Shown in pieces: positions 19,271 through 27,181 of a stretch of 64,000 nucleotides of DNA. The notes under the pieces are model-generated. The model saw only the letters and a program-made list of their open reading frames with translations. It ran no database searches and had not been told where the DNA came from. The position numbers and the translations under genes were made by a program. Position 1 is the first letter of the stretch. Each line of letters starts with the position of its first letter. Origin of the DNA: Saprospiraceae bacterium (GTDB taxonomy: Bacteria > Bacteroidota > Bacteroidia > Chitinophagales > Saprospiraceae); assembly GCA_016722285.1 (NCBI GenBank), contig JADKGI010000030.1, positions 186,001 through 250,000 on the forward strand. Reading direction: 5' to 3'.

Positions 19271-20344
19271 ATGACTACTAGTAAATTCAGATCAGGAGTA
19301 TTATTTGGTGACGAAGTCACAGAATTGCTCAATTATGCTAATGAAAAGGATTTTGCCATACCGGCAGTGAATGTAATTGGTACAAATTCAGTCAATGCTG
19401 CTATAGAAACCGCAAAAGCTGTAAATTCCCCAATTATCATACAATTCAGTAATGGAGGTGCTCACTTTTTTGCCGGCAAAAGCTTAAATAACGATGGTCA
19501 GAATGGTGCCATAATAGGTGGGATATCTGGAGCTTTGCACGTCCATCAGGTGGCCAAAGCTTATGGAGTTCCCGTCATTTTACATACAGACCATTGTGCA
19601 AAAAAATTGCTACCCTGGATAGATGGATTACTTGATGCCAGTGAAAAGCATTATGAAAAGTACGGGCATCCTCTGTACAGTAGTCATATGCTTGACTTGT
19701 CAGAAGAACCACTGCATGAGAATATTGAAGTTTGCAGCAAGTATTTAGTAAGAATGCATGAATTGGGTATGACATTAGAAATTGAGTTGGGTGTGACCGG
19801 TGGTGAAGAGGATGGAGTTGACAATTCTGATGTGGACAGTAGCAGACTTTATACACAACCGGAAGAGGTAGCATATGCTTATGAAAACCTGTTGAAGATT
19901 AGTGATAAATTTACTATAGCAGCGGCATTTGGTAATGTGCATGGGGTATATAAGCCAGGAAATGTATCATTAAAACCTGTCATTCTTAAGAACTCACAGA
20001 ATTACATACAACAGAAATTTAATACAGGCTCCAATCCTGTGAATTTTGTGTTTCATGGGGGCTCTGGTAGCTCGAGGGAAGAGATAAGGGAAGCCATCAC
20101 TTATGGTGCTGTCAAAATGAATATTGATACAGATATGCAATGGGCATTCTGGGATGGGGTCAAAAATTATTATGAATCTAAGAAGGCATATTTGCAAAGC
20201 CAAATCGGAAATCCGGATGGACCTGATAGTCCGAACAAGAAATACTACGACCCACGAAACTGGCTCAGAAGCGGAGAATCTACATTTGTCAGCAGAATGA
20301 AAATTGCATTTGAAGATCTTGACTGTATAAATAGAAATAACTAA
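19271..20344 (+). CDS. fbaA: Class II fructose-bisphosphate aldolase
   Basis: The 357-residue protein is a zinc-dependent class II aldolase that cleaves fructose 1,6-bisphosphate to glyceraldehyde 3-phosphate and dihydroxyacetone phosphate. The catalytic Asp and zinc His are seen in ILHTDHCAKK (Asp107, His108). The glycine-rich phosphate loop reads NFVFHGGSGSS, and NIDTDMQWAFWDG carries further active-site residues. Length and the segment DGVDNSDVDSSRLYTQPEEV match the long class IIa type found in Escherichia coli and yeast. It lies 61 bp after trxB on the same strand and is followed by a clear terminator, so it may be co-transcribed with trxB. Confidence 0.93.
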   Translation: MTTSKFRSGVLFGDEVTELLNYANEKDFAIPAVNVIGTNSVNAAIETAKAVNSPIIIQFSNGGAHFFAGKSLNNDGQNGAIIGGISGALHVHQVAKAYGVPVILHTDHCAKKLLPWIDGLLDASEKHYEKYGHPLYSSHMLDLSEEPLHENIEVCSKYLVRMHELGMTLEIELGVTGGEEDGVDNSDVDSSRLYTQPEEVAYAYENLLKISDKFTIAAAFGNVHGVYKPGNVSLKPVILKNSQNYIQQKFNTGSNPVNFVFHGGSGSSREEIREAITYGAVKMNIDTDMQWAFWDGVKNYYESKKAYLQSQIGNPDGPDSPNKKYYDPRNWLRSGESTFVSRMKIAFEDLDCINRNN

Positions 20345-20372
20345 ACTTTTAGCATCAAAAGAGAAGTAATTG

Positions 20373-20406
20373 AAGTGCAGGACGGAATAAGTTGCTGCAC
20401 TTTTTT
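20373..20406 (+). terminator. Intrinsic terminator after the aldolase gene
   Basis: The hairpin AAGTGCAG...CTGCACTT (arms 20373-20380 and 20395-20402) runs into six T on the plus strand, 29 bp after the aldolase stop codon. Confidence 0.85.
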
Positions 20407-20639
20407 AGTTATTATTTAACCTGAATCTATTGAACATTTCAGTTATTGGTAATTTACTTTAAAGAAACCTTCGCATGTAACCATTCTTCCGGGCACACTT
20501 TTTGATTAGCTTACAAATGTTAAAACTATGCTATATGTCAGATTTTATTTTTTTTACCTGAATTAATATCATTTTGTAATCTTTTTACGTTTTATATCAG
20601 GAATCGGACAATATATAAAGTCAAATTAACACTTCAACT

Positions 20640-21602
20640 ATGTACAATACCATTGCAGTTGACCGCGAACATAAAAATAAAGGACTTCGGATCTCTTTTA
20701 TTATTCATGCCCTGTTGTTACTTTTGGTAATTTTCTATACTTTACCTAAAATTGACTTATTAGAATCCGAAGATAAACCACCTTATGCTGTCAAAGTAGA
20801 TTTTACTTTTGAGGAAAGCTCACTCAGCAAGTTGGCTCATGATGATTCAGGCACTAAACGGGCTAAAGCAGAAAGCGCACCGGCTGAAGAAAAACCACAG
20901 GAAGAAACCCAACAAAAGGAAGAAGTGGTAAAGCCGCAGGAAATCGAAATTACTCAACCAAAAGTTATTGATATACCCAGACCAGATGTTAAGATACCTA
21001 GTCCAGTGCTGATACCAACATATGAAGAACCGGTAGTGACATCTACTCCTGTAGAAGAAGCTCCCGTAAAAGTAACCGAGGCTCCCCGACCATCTACCTC
21101 AGAGCCTGCCAAAACGACCACCAAGCCGACTACTACAGGTAGCACTACATCAGGATCCACCACAGGGTCATCACCCAAGCCATCTACCGTAGATGGGGAT
21201 GGCGGCAACGGCAAGGGTGATACAGGAACAGGGGCTGGTCGTGATAGCGGAAATGATGGTAACGCAGGGGTAGGCAATGCCAGCGAAGGCACAGGTGATT
21301 ATGATGGAAGTGGTGATGGCGTTTTTGGGAGAAAGATAATATACAGAGATCTGAGTGCTACAAAAGCAGCAATTTCTGTAAGTGGTCGGGTAGTAACTAA
21401 AATCTGCATTAACCGGGCAGGTATCGTTACATTTGTGGAATTAATACCAGGGGAGACTACGGTGCGGGACAGAAATACGCTTAAATTATATATGAAAGCG
21501 GCCAGAGGATACAAGTTTCAACCCGACCTCACCTCGCCAAAAGAGCAATGCGGGAAGCTATCATTCAGGGTTGACAACTCGGTTAATAATAAGATAAGGT
21601 AA
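20640..21602 (+). CDS. TonB-like energy transducer protein
   Basis: The 320-residue protein has a short cytoplasmic N-terminus, one membrane helix (about 18-38, ISFIIHALLLLLVIFYTL) and an acidic stretch. Next comes a Pro/Glu/Lys-rich linker (about 85-180) as in TonB, then a Gly/Asp-rich segment (about 180-225). A compact C-terminal domain (about 230-318) includes SGRVVTKICINRAGIVTFVEL and AARGYKFQPD, similar to TonB C-terminal domains. TonB spans the periplasm and passes proton-motive energy to outer-membrane receptors such as the three SusC/TonB receptors here. There are no adjacent exbB/exbD genes. It lies alone after the aldolase terminator. An AgmX/other TonB-C-like role remains possible. 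Confidence 0.75.
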   Translation: MYNTIAVDREHKNKGLRISFIIHALLLLLVIFYTLPKIDLLESEDKPPYAVKVDFTFEESSLSKLAHDDSGTKRAKAESAPAEEKPQEETQQKEEVVKPQEIEITQPKVIDIPRPDVKIPSPVLIPTYEEPVVTSTPVEEAPVKVTEAPRPSTSEPAKTTTKPTTTGSTTSGSTTGSSPKPSTVDGDGGNGKGDTGTGAGRDSGNDGNAGVGNASEGTGDYDGSGDGVFGRKIIYRDLSATKAAISVSGRVVTKICINRAGIVTFVELIPGETTVRDRNTLKLYMKAARGYKFQPDLTSPKEQCGKLSFRVDNSVNNKIR

Positions 21603-21678
21603 AACACATTTGATATACATTACCGAAAACTTTGATAACCGTAATAATAAAATAGCTTGTAAGAAAGGAAGTCTTGAA

Positions 21679-22338
21679 TTAAACAACGAGGCTGATCCGA
21701 TGAACTCCTGGTTGATACGGCTTGGAAATCAGATATTTTACATGCTCAAAATGATCTTTGTTTTCCTTAAAATTTATGCGGTTGAGATCAATAATTAAGA
21801 TAGGAAATGATAGAATATTGCGAAAATATTCAAAATAAGAATTCTGTATTTGTGTGAGATATGCAGCTGTAATATCCTTTTCGTATTCTCGTCCTCTTTT
21901 ACTGATATTTTCAAGTAGGATATCTACATTCCTGTGAAAATATACCATAATATCAGGCTTTGGAAATGATTGGTTGAGCACAGCAAACATTTTTTGAAAT
22001 AACCTGAATTCATCATCAGGAAGATTTTTTTGTGCAAATAACAATGTCTTAATAAATGCATAATCTGCTACAGTAAACTCCTGAAACAAATCCTGATTAA
22101 GTAACGATCTTTGCAATTGTTTATGGCGTTCAGTCATGAAAAAAAGCTCTACTGTAAAAGCAAATCTATCCGGTTCTTTATAAAACAGGGGCAGAAATGG
22201 GTTGTCAGCAAATTCTTCAAGTATGAGCTTACAGTTATACTCTTCACGCAATAAATTGCAAAACGTAGTTTTTCCGGCACCTATATTACCTTCAATGCAA
22301 ATGTAATTATATGGAAATTGGGCAACGATAGGTAGGTG
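21679..22338 (-). CDS. Deoxynucleoside kinase (dAK/dCK family), start codon not identifiable
   Basis: The frame from 22338 to 21679 encodes a deoxynucleoside kinase that phosphorylates deoxyadenosine, deoxycytidine or related nucleosides for dNTP salvage. The P-loop is IEGNIGAGKTTF; family segments include EEFADNPFLPLFY, DRFAFTVELFFMTERHKQL and the lid arginines in KRGREYEKDI. No ATG, GTG or TTG precedes the P-loop in frame before a TAA at 22342-22344. The first in-frame TTG (22251) lies after the P-loop and would give a dead protein. The sequence AAAATCACC would supply ATG-CAC in frame if one G were restored, so a single-base deletion in the start codon is likely. It follows folK by 45 bp on the same strand. 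Confidence 0.82.
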   Translation of the reverse strand, partial: HLPIVAQFPYNYICIEGNIGAGKTTFCNLLREEYNCKLILEEFADNPFLPLFYKEPDRFAFTVELFFMTERHKQLQRSLLNQDLFQEFTVADYAFIKTLLFAQKNLPDDEFRLFQKMFAVLNQSFPKPDIMVYFHRNVDILLENISKRGREYEKDITAAYLTQIQNSYFEYFRNILSFPILIIDLNRINFKENKDHFEHVKYLISKPYQPGVHRISLVV

Positions 22339-22382
22339 ATTTTATTTAAACAAAAGTATGATTATTTATTATAATGTGGGCA

Positions 22383-22865
22383 TTATTCATAAATAAATAC
22401 TTCTTTATCATCATCACAGATGTCGTAAAGTTCGTCCAGACTTAATTTTTTAACCGGATCGATCATCTCTCCTGCTATTTCTATCAATGGTATCAATGTA
22501 AAATTTCGCGTATATATTTGTTTGTGTGGAATATTAAGGTGTTCAGAATCTATCACCATATCATCACAATAAAGAATGTCAATATCCATAATTCGAGGCC
22601 CCCATTTAACATATTTTATTGTACCGGCTTGACTTTCAATTGATTTTGTTATTTCAAATACTTTTTCCGGTATATACTTGCTGTGCACGGCAAGTACCAT
22701 ATTTAAAAAATCAGGCTGATCTTCTAAGCCCCAGGGTTCAGTTTCATATATGGATGATTTGTTCATTATTTCACCTATTTGTTTCTCGATTTCATCTATA
22801 GCTTTATCTAAGTTTTTAATCCGATCACCTTTATTGGTCCCTAGAAGGAGATAGTATGTATGCAT
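22383..22865 (-). CDS. folK: FolK, 2-amino-4-hydroxy-6-hydroxymethyldihydropteridine diphosphokinase
   Basis: The 160-residue protein transfers pyrophosphate from ATP to 6-hydroxymethyl-7,8-dihydropterin in folate synthesis. Recognisable features are the N-terminal LLLGTNKGDR, SSIYETEPWG, QPDFLNMVLAV and the catalytic-loop region VKWGPRIMDIDILYCDD, where the two Asp bind magnesium. PHKQIYTRNFTLIPLIEIA follows near the C-terminus. Length is normal. In many Bacteroidota folK stands next to a deoxynucleoside kinase gene, as seen here 45 bp downstream. The upstream symporter gene ends in a terminator at 22888-22925, so folK needs its own promoter in the short remaining gap or reads through. Confidence 0.93.
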   Translation of the reverse strand: MHTYYLLLGTNKGDRIKNLDKAIDEIEKQIGEIMNKSSIYETEPWGLEDQPDFLNMVLAVHSKYIPEKVFEITKSIESQAGTIKYVKWGPRIMDIDILYCDDMVIDSEHLNIPHKQIYTRNFTLIPLIEIAGEMIDPVKKLSLDELYDICDDDKEVFIYE

Positions 22866-22887
22866 CTGATTTTATTTTTGCAAAGCT

Positions 22888-22925
22888 AAAAAAAATGCCT
22901 GCATCCGGTTGGGAGCAGGCATTTC
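22888..22925 (-). terminator. Intrinsic terminator after the alanine symporter gene
   Basis: On the minus strand the hairpin ATGCCTGC...GCAGGCAT (22915-22922 and 22895-22902) is followed by about eight T. It lies between the symporter stop codon and the folK start. Confidence 0.85.
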
Positions 22926-22958
22926 TTTAAATGAAAATGTGACTAAATATATTTTCAA

Positions 22959-24641
22959 CTATTTAATGGCTTTTTCGTATCGTTGCAGTTGTTTTTTTAC
23001 AATGGGGAAAAGGAGAAATAATCCTATCATATTCGGAAATACCATGGCAAGAATCATGGCATCAGAAAATCCCCAAACGGCTGACATATTTGCTGATGCT
23101 CCGATGATGATAAAAACCAGAAATAATAATTTATACGTCAATTCCATGGTTTTGCTTTTACCAAAAAGATACATCCAGGCTTGTTGTCCATAATATGACC
23201 ATGAGATCATAGTAGATATAGCAAATAGAAATATGGCAATTGTCAATATTGTCGGAAACCAGGATATGGTTTCTCCGAATGCCAGTGAGGTAAGCGTTGC
23301 ACCTTCGTATGATTGTCCGTTTATAGTCACTGCCTGAGCTCCGTATTCAAACGCTCCTCCCTCATTGAATATGATAATAACTAATGCTGTCATGGTACAG
23401 ATAACTACTGTATCGATAAATGGCTCCAGTAGCGCAACCAGGCCTTCTGATGCTGAATAATTGGTTCTTACAGCAGAGTGAGCTATAGAAGCAGAACCGG
23501 CACCCGCTTCATTGGAGAATGCAGCCCTTCGGAAACCAATAACCAATACGCCTATAAATCCACCTAATCCGGCTTGTGGGTTGAAGGCCTGACTTAAAAT
23601 CTGGCTAAAAGCAGTGCCAATAAATGAGATATGAGTCCCTATTACTATTAAACATGCGACTATATAAATAATGGCCATAAGCGGTACCAGTTTTTCTGTA
23701 ACAGTAGCTATTCTTTTGATTCCGCCTATGATTACAATACCTACAATAATGGCAATACCAAGACCAATGTAAAATCCTGAAGAACCTCCTGTCATGTTGA
23801 ATAAAGACGAAATTTGTGCTGCTGCCTGATTTGACTGAGCTGCATTTCCGCCTCCAAAAGAGCCTCCAATACAAAGAACAGCGAAAAAGGCTGCCAGAAA
23901 CTTACCAAGCTTTTCATATCCTTTTTGTTTTAAACCTTTTGAAAGATAATACATGGGACCACCATATACAACTCCATCTTTATTAATATCTCTGTATTGT
24001 ACCCCAAGCGTACACTCAACAAATTTAAGGGTCATTCCCAGCAAACCACTGACAATCATCCAGAATGTGGCTCCTGGTCCTCCTAAACTGATTGCTATGG
24101 TTACACCGGCTATGTTACCCAGGCCTACTGTCCCCGAAACGGCTGTTGCCAATGCCTGAAAGTGACTTACTTCTCCGTGGTGATGTTCGTCTTTTATGGT
24201 ATCAACAATGTCGCCATCTACTGTAAAAACGGTCTCTTCAGGATGAGTTTCTTCGGCTCCTTTAGATTCTATCTCATCATAAGTACCTTGTACTACCTTT
24301 AAAGCAAGCCCGAATTTTCTGATATTTGGAAAACCAAAATAGATCGAAAAAAAGATGCCCCCGAAACTCAATAATATTACTATTAAGGGTATCGGAGTAT
24401 TACCAACTGGTAAAGAATAAAGGACAATGGATTCAATTGCATTTGCAATCGGAGTAAATGCCTGATTTATTTTTTGATCAAGTCCGGTAGGTGCAACTAC
24501 AGGGGCCACTATAGTAACTACTTCTGTTGATGTTAAAGCGGGTTGGTTGTTACTTAAAGTTTGAGAAGTGTCGGCTTGTGATACCAGAGTAAAAGCATAT
24601 ACCGAAAATAATAATATCAACGCATTTTTAATAAACTTCAT
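22959..24641 (-). CDS. Alanine/glycine:cation symporter (AGCS family) with N-terminal extension
   Basis: The 560-residue inner-membrane protein imports alanine or glycine with sodium or protons. Conserved AGCS segments include HFQALATAVSGTVGLGNIAGV (read as HFQALATAVSG and TVGLGNIAGV), GGPGATFWM, KFVECTLGVQYR, YGGPMYYLSKGL and RRAAFSNEAGAGSASIAHSA. About ten membrane helices follow. Unlike the usual 450-490 residues, it begins with a cleavable-looking signal (VYAFTLVSQA) and a Thr/Val-rich segment of about 50 residues before the first AGCS helix. An acidic and His-containing insertion (EETHPEETVFTVDGD to DEHHHGEV, about 128-157) lies between the first helix and the conserved core. It is transcribed alone and ends in a terminator. 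Confidence 0.9.
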   Translation of the reverse strand: MKFIKNALILLFSVYAFTLVSQADTSQTLSNNQPALTSTEVVTIVAPVVAPTGLDQKINQAFTPIANAIESIVLYSLPVGNTPIPLIVILLSFGGIFFSIYFGFPNIRKFGLALKVVQGTYDEIESKGAEETHPEETVFTVDGDIVDTIKDEHHHGEVSHFQALATAVSGTVGLGNIAGVTIAISLGGPGATFWMIVSGLLGMTLKFVECTLGVQYRDINKDGVVYGGPMYYLSKGLKQKGYEKLGKFLAAFFAVLCIGGSFGGGNAAQSNQAAAQISSLFNMTGGSSGFYIGLGIAIIVGIVIIGGIKRIATVTEKLVPLMAIIYIVACLIVIGTHISFIGTAFSQILSQAFNPQAGLGGFIGVLVIGFRRAAFSNEAGAGSASIAHSAVRTNYSASEGLVALLEPFIDTVVICTMTALVIIIFNEGGAFEYGAQAVTINGQSYEGATLTSLAFGETISWFPTILTIAIFLFAISTMISWSYYGQQAWMYLFGKSKTMELTYKLLFLVFIIIGASANMSAVWGFSDAMILAMVFPNMIGLFLLFPIVKKQLQRYEKAIK

Positions 24642-25042
24642 AATTGTTGTTGTTTTGATTATTTATATCTGTTTTTAATTGTTGGGTTCAAAAGTAAATA
24701 TAAATTTTATAAATAGCCTATTGTTTGCAATTTAATTAAAATTAGAATTATAGAAAAAACTATATTATTTCAACATTTCAGTATTTAAATTTACAATAGT
24801 TATTTATTCGGAATATAAATCGTAATTATATGTAATATTTTGGTATTTCGATATATTATTTTATTGCACTATTTTGATAGCTGCTCATTTTATGGAATAA
24901 GTAATCTTTTATTTTCGAATAAAGTTATTTTGTCTGTAACAATAAAATATTACACTTATAAGTATAAAAAATAATAGATATTCCATTATTTTGTATTTTT
25001 AGATTTTTGTAATTTAAAAAGTCAATACCCAAAACAAGTGTT
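24642..25042. other. AT-rich divergent intergenic region
   Basis: About 400 bp separate the symporter gene (minus) from the NlpC/P60 gene (plus). It should hold promoters for both, but no site matches the TAnnTTTG consensus with a good partner. No coding frame or repeat was seen. Confidence 0.3.
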
Positions 25043-25513
25043 GTGAGAAAATATTTCTTAGTATTAATTATTATCATTTCTTCTTCTGGTCTAAGCCAAA
25101 AGAAGACAATTGATATAGTTGATAAACGCTCTGTGATTGTACGCACAGCAGAAGAGTATCTCGGATATAAATACAGAGAAAAAGTAAATAAAACTATTTT
25201 TGACTGTTCAGGATTTGTAAAATTTCTGATGGCTTCCATTGGAGAAAACATTACCCGAAGTACAGTTTCACAGATTCATGACGGAAAACGGGTCTCAGAT
25301 ACGACAAAAGCAAAACCTGGTGACATCCTGCTATTCAAAGGAAGAAATGCGCGCAATAACAGACCTGGGCATGTAGGGCTAGTCCATCATTGGGGCAATG
25401 ATACCTTATACTTTATACATTCTTCGACTTCCAATGGTATTGAAATCAGCAATTTGTTTGATACTTATTTTGGAAAAAGATTTATGCAGGTAAGAGATAT
25501 CATTGGTAAATAA
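25043..25513 (+). CDS. NlpC/P60 family cell-wall hydrolase
   Basis: The 156-residue protein starts with GTG at 25043 and a signal peptide (hydrophobic 4-17, cleavage likely near GLSQ). The NlpC/P60 cysteine-peptidase domain covers about 30-150. The nucleophile Cys55 sits in FDCSGFVKF, the catalytic His110 in RPGHVGLVHHW and the third polar residue at His126 in YFIHSSTSNG. A-K-PGDILLF before the His is typical. Such enzymes cut peptide cross-links of peptidoglycan in the periplasm. The gene stands alone, converging with accC 20 bp away. No SH3 or LysM targeting domain is present. Confidence 0.9.
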   Translation: MRKYFLVLIIIISSSGLSQKKTIDIVDKRSVIVRTAEEYLGYKYREKVNKTIFDCSGFVKFLMASIGENITRSTVSQIHDGKRVSDTTKAKPGDILLFKGRNARNNRPGHVGLVHHWGNDTLYFIHSSTSNGIEISNLFDTYFGKRFMQVRDIIGK

Positions 25514-25533
25514 ATTATGGGAAAATACTTTAA

Positions 25534-26976
25534 TCAATAAACAAAAGTTTTTACCTTAAGATCTGACTCCGTCAGAAGAAATCTGGCGAGCCAGGCAGCT
25601 ATAAGGGCATCTTTTTCTGTCATTTCTTTAATTCCTTCCTGATGCCAGTTTTTCTTTACAAAGTTGGTATCGAACATCCCACTGACAAAATCGGGATGTT
25701 TCATAACAAAAGCGCCGAAGTCCAGAGTAGAAGCAATACCTTCTATTTCATAATGTTGGATTGCTTTCAGCATCTTTTCAATTGCGGCTTTTCTGGTTGG
25801 GCCATGTACTGTCAATTTTGCGAGCATTGGATCATAATAGATAGGCACTTGAGAGCCCTCTTCATAACCATTATCTACCCTTATTCCATCCCCTTTGGGC
25901 ATCTTATATTTATGTAAAGTGTTGATGCTGGGAGTAAAATTGTCGTACGGATCTTCTGCATACACTCTGAGTTCGATTGCATGGCCGTTTATTTTTAAAT
26001 CATCCTGACTAAAAGACAAAATCTCACCTCGGGCGATTTTGATCTGCTCTTCTACCAGGTCAAGACCTGTTATCATTTCAGTCACCGGGTGTTCTACCTG
26101 AAGACGAGTATTCATTTCCAGAAAATAAAAATTCAGTTTATCGTCCATTAAGAATTCCACCGTACCAGCACCTTCATATTTTGCAGCTTTTGCGACATTT
26201 ACGGCTGCCTCACCCATAGCCTTACGCAATGCAGGAGTTAGAATAGCACTGGGTGCTTCCTCTATCACTTTCTGATGTCTTCTCTGAATACTGCACTCTC
26301 TTTCAAAAAGATAGACGGTATTGCCATATGAATCTGCCAGTATCTGAATCTCAATATGTCTGGGACTTGTTACAAATTTCTCTATAAATACAGCCCCATT
26401 TCCAAATGATGATGTGGCTTCATTAATGGCAAGCTCCATTTGATCAGCAAATTCTTCTGGATTTGTGACAAGTTTCATCCCTTTACCACCGCCACCAGCC
26501 GATGCTTTTACCAGAACAGGATAACCTATTTGGTTCGCAATCGTTTTCGCTTTGTCTATATCAATGATGGCATAATCTGTGCCTGGAACCATTGGAATAC
26601 CAAATCCTTTTACTGCATCTTTTGCTGAAAGTTTATCCCCCATGATGTCCATGGAATATGCTGATGGTCCAATTAATTTAATATTATTTTCCTGCAATTT
26701 TAAGGCAAACGCTGAGTTTTCACTCAAAAATCCATAACCAGGGTGAACACCATCAACCTTATTTTTAATGCATATATCAATGATCTTATCCTGTTTCAGA
26801 TAAGATTCAGAACTGGGTGAACCGCCGAGATGGTATGATTCATCCGCCATTTTTACATGTAGCGCATTACTATCTGCATCAGAATAGACCGCAACACTGG
26901 TTATTCCCAATTTCCTGAGTGTCCTTATAACCCGACAAGCAATTTCACCTCTGTTAGCAACTAATACTTTTTTCAT
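25534..26976 (-). CDS. accC: Biotin carboxylase subunit of acetyl-CoA carboxylase (AccC-type)
   Basis: The 480-residue protein carboxylates biotin on a carrier protein using ATP and bicarbonate. It has the N-terminal biotin-carboxylase fold (KKVLVANRGEIACRVIRTLR), VHPGYGFLSENSAFA, the ATP-grasp lysine loop ASAGGGGKGMK (about 160-170) and the catalytic FLEMNTRLQVEHPVTE. The C-terminal domain has GHAIELRVYAEDP. The segment following the catalytic core is slightly longer than in Escherichia coli AccC, as in subunits of propionyl-CoA or other acyl-CoA carboxylases, so acyl specificity is uncertain. No accB or carboxyltransferase gene adjoins. It is transcribed alone, divergent from the giant secreted protein gene. 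Confidence 0.85.
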   Translation of the reverse strand: MKKVLVANRGEIACRVIRTLRKLGITSVAVYSDADSNALHVKMADESYHLGGSPSSESYLKQDKIIDICIKNKVDGVHPGYGFLSENSAFALKLQENNIKLIGPSAYSMDIMGDKLSAKDAVKGFGIPMVPGTDYAIIDIDKAKTIANQIGYPVLVKASAGGGGKGMKLVTNPEEFADQMELAINEATSSFGNGAVFIEKFVTSPRHIEIQILADSYGNTVYLFERECSIQRRHQKVIEEAPSAILTPALRKAMGEAAVNVAKAAKYEGAGTVEFLMDDKLNFYFLEMNTRLQVEHPVTEMITGLDLVEEQIKIARGEILSFSQDDLKINGHAIELRVYAEDPYDNFTPSINTLHKYKMPKGDGIRVDNGYEEGSQVPIYYDPMLAKLTVHGPTRKAAIEKMLKAIQHYEIEGIASTLDFGAFVMKHPDFVSGMFDTNFVKKNWHQEGIKEMTEKDALIAAWLARFLLTESDLKVKTFVY

Positions 26977-27111
26977 GGACTCATTTTATTTAAATTCCAA
27001 ATCATTTTTCTTGCCGCAGCGAAATTAACTGATAATATGCAATATATTAAAAAATTGTGATGAATATCATTTAATAAGGATTCATTTTACCGGTAATATT
27101 AACTAATATCA

Positions 27112-27119
27112 TATATTTG
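27112..27119 (+). promoter_or_regulatory. Candidate -7 box for the giant CHU_C protein gene
   Basis: TATATTTG matches the Bacteroidota -7 consensus and lies 62 bp before the ATG at 27182. No good -33 TTTG is seen at the expected distance, so only the -7 box is proposed. Confidence 0.4.
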
Positions 27120-27181
27120 TGTGTGCATCATTGATTTTCCTCTATGTATATTTTCAATAATTAGATCATTAATCTTTGCTG

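Noticed and set aside
27010..27030. GCAGCGAAATTAAC upstream of the giant CHU_C gene, similar to part of the shared SusC element
   Set aside because: The spacing to its TATATTTG box differs by more than 10 bp from the SusC pair and the second half of the element is absent.
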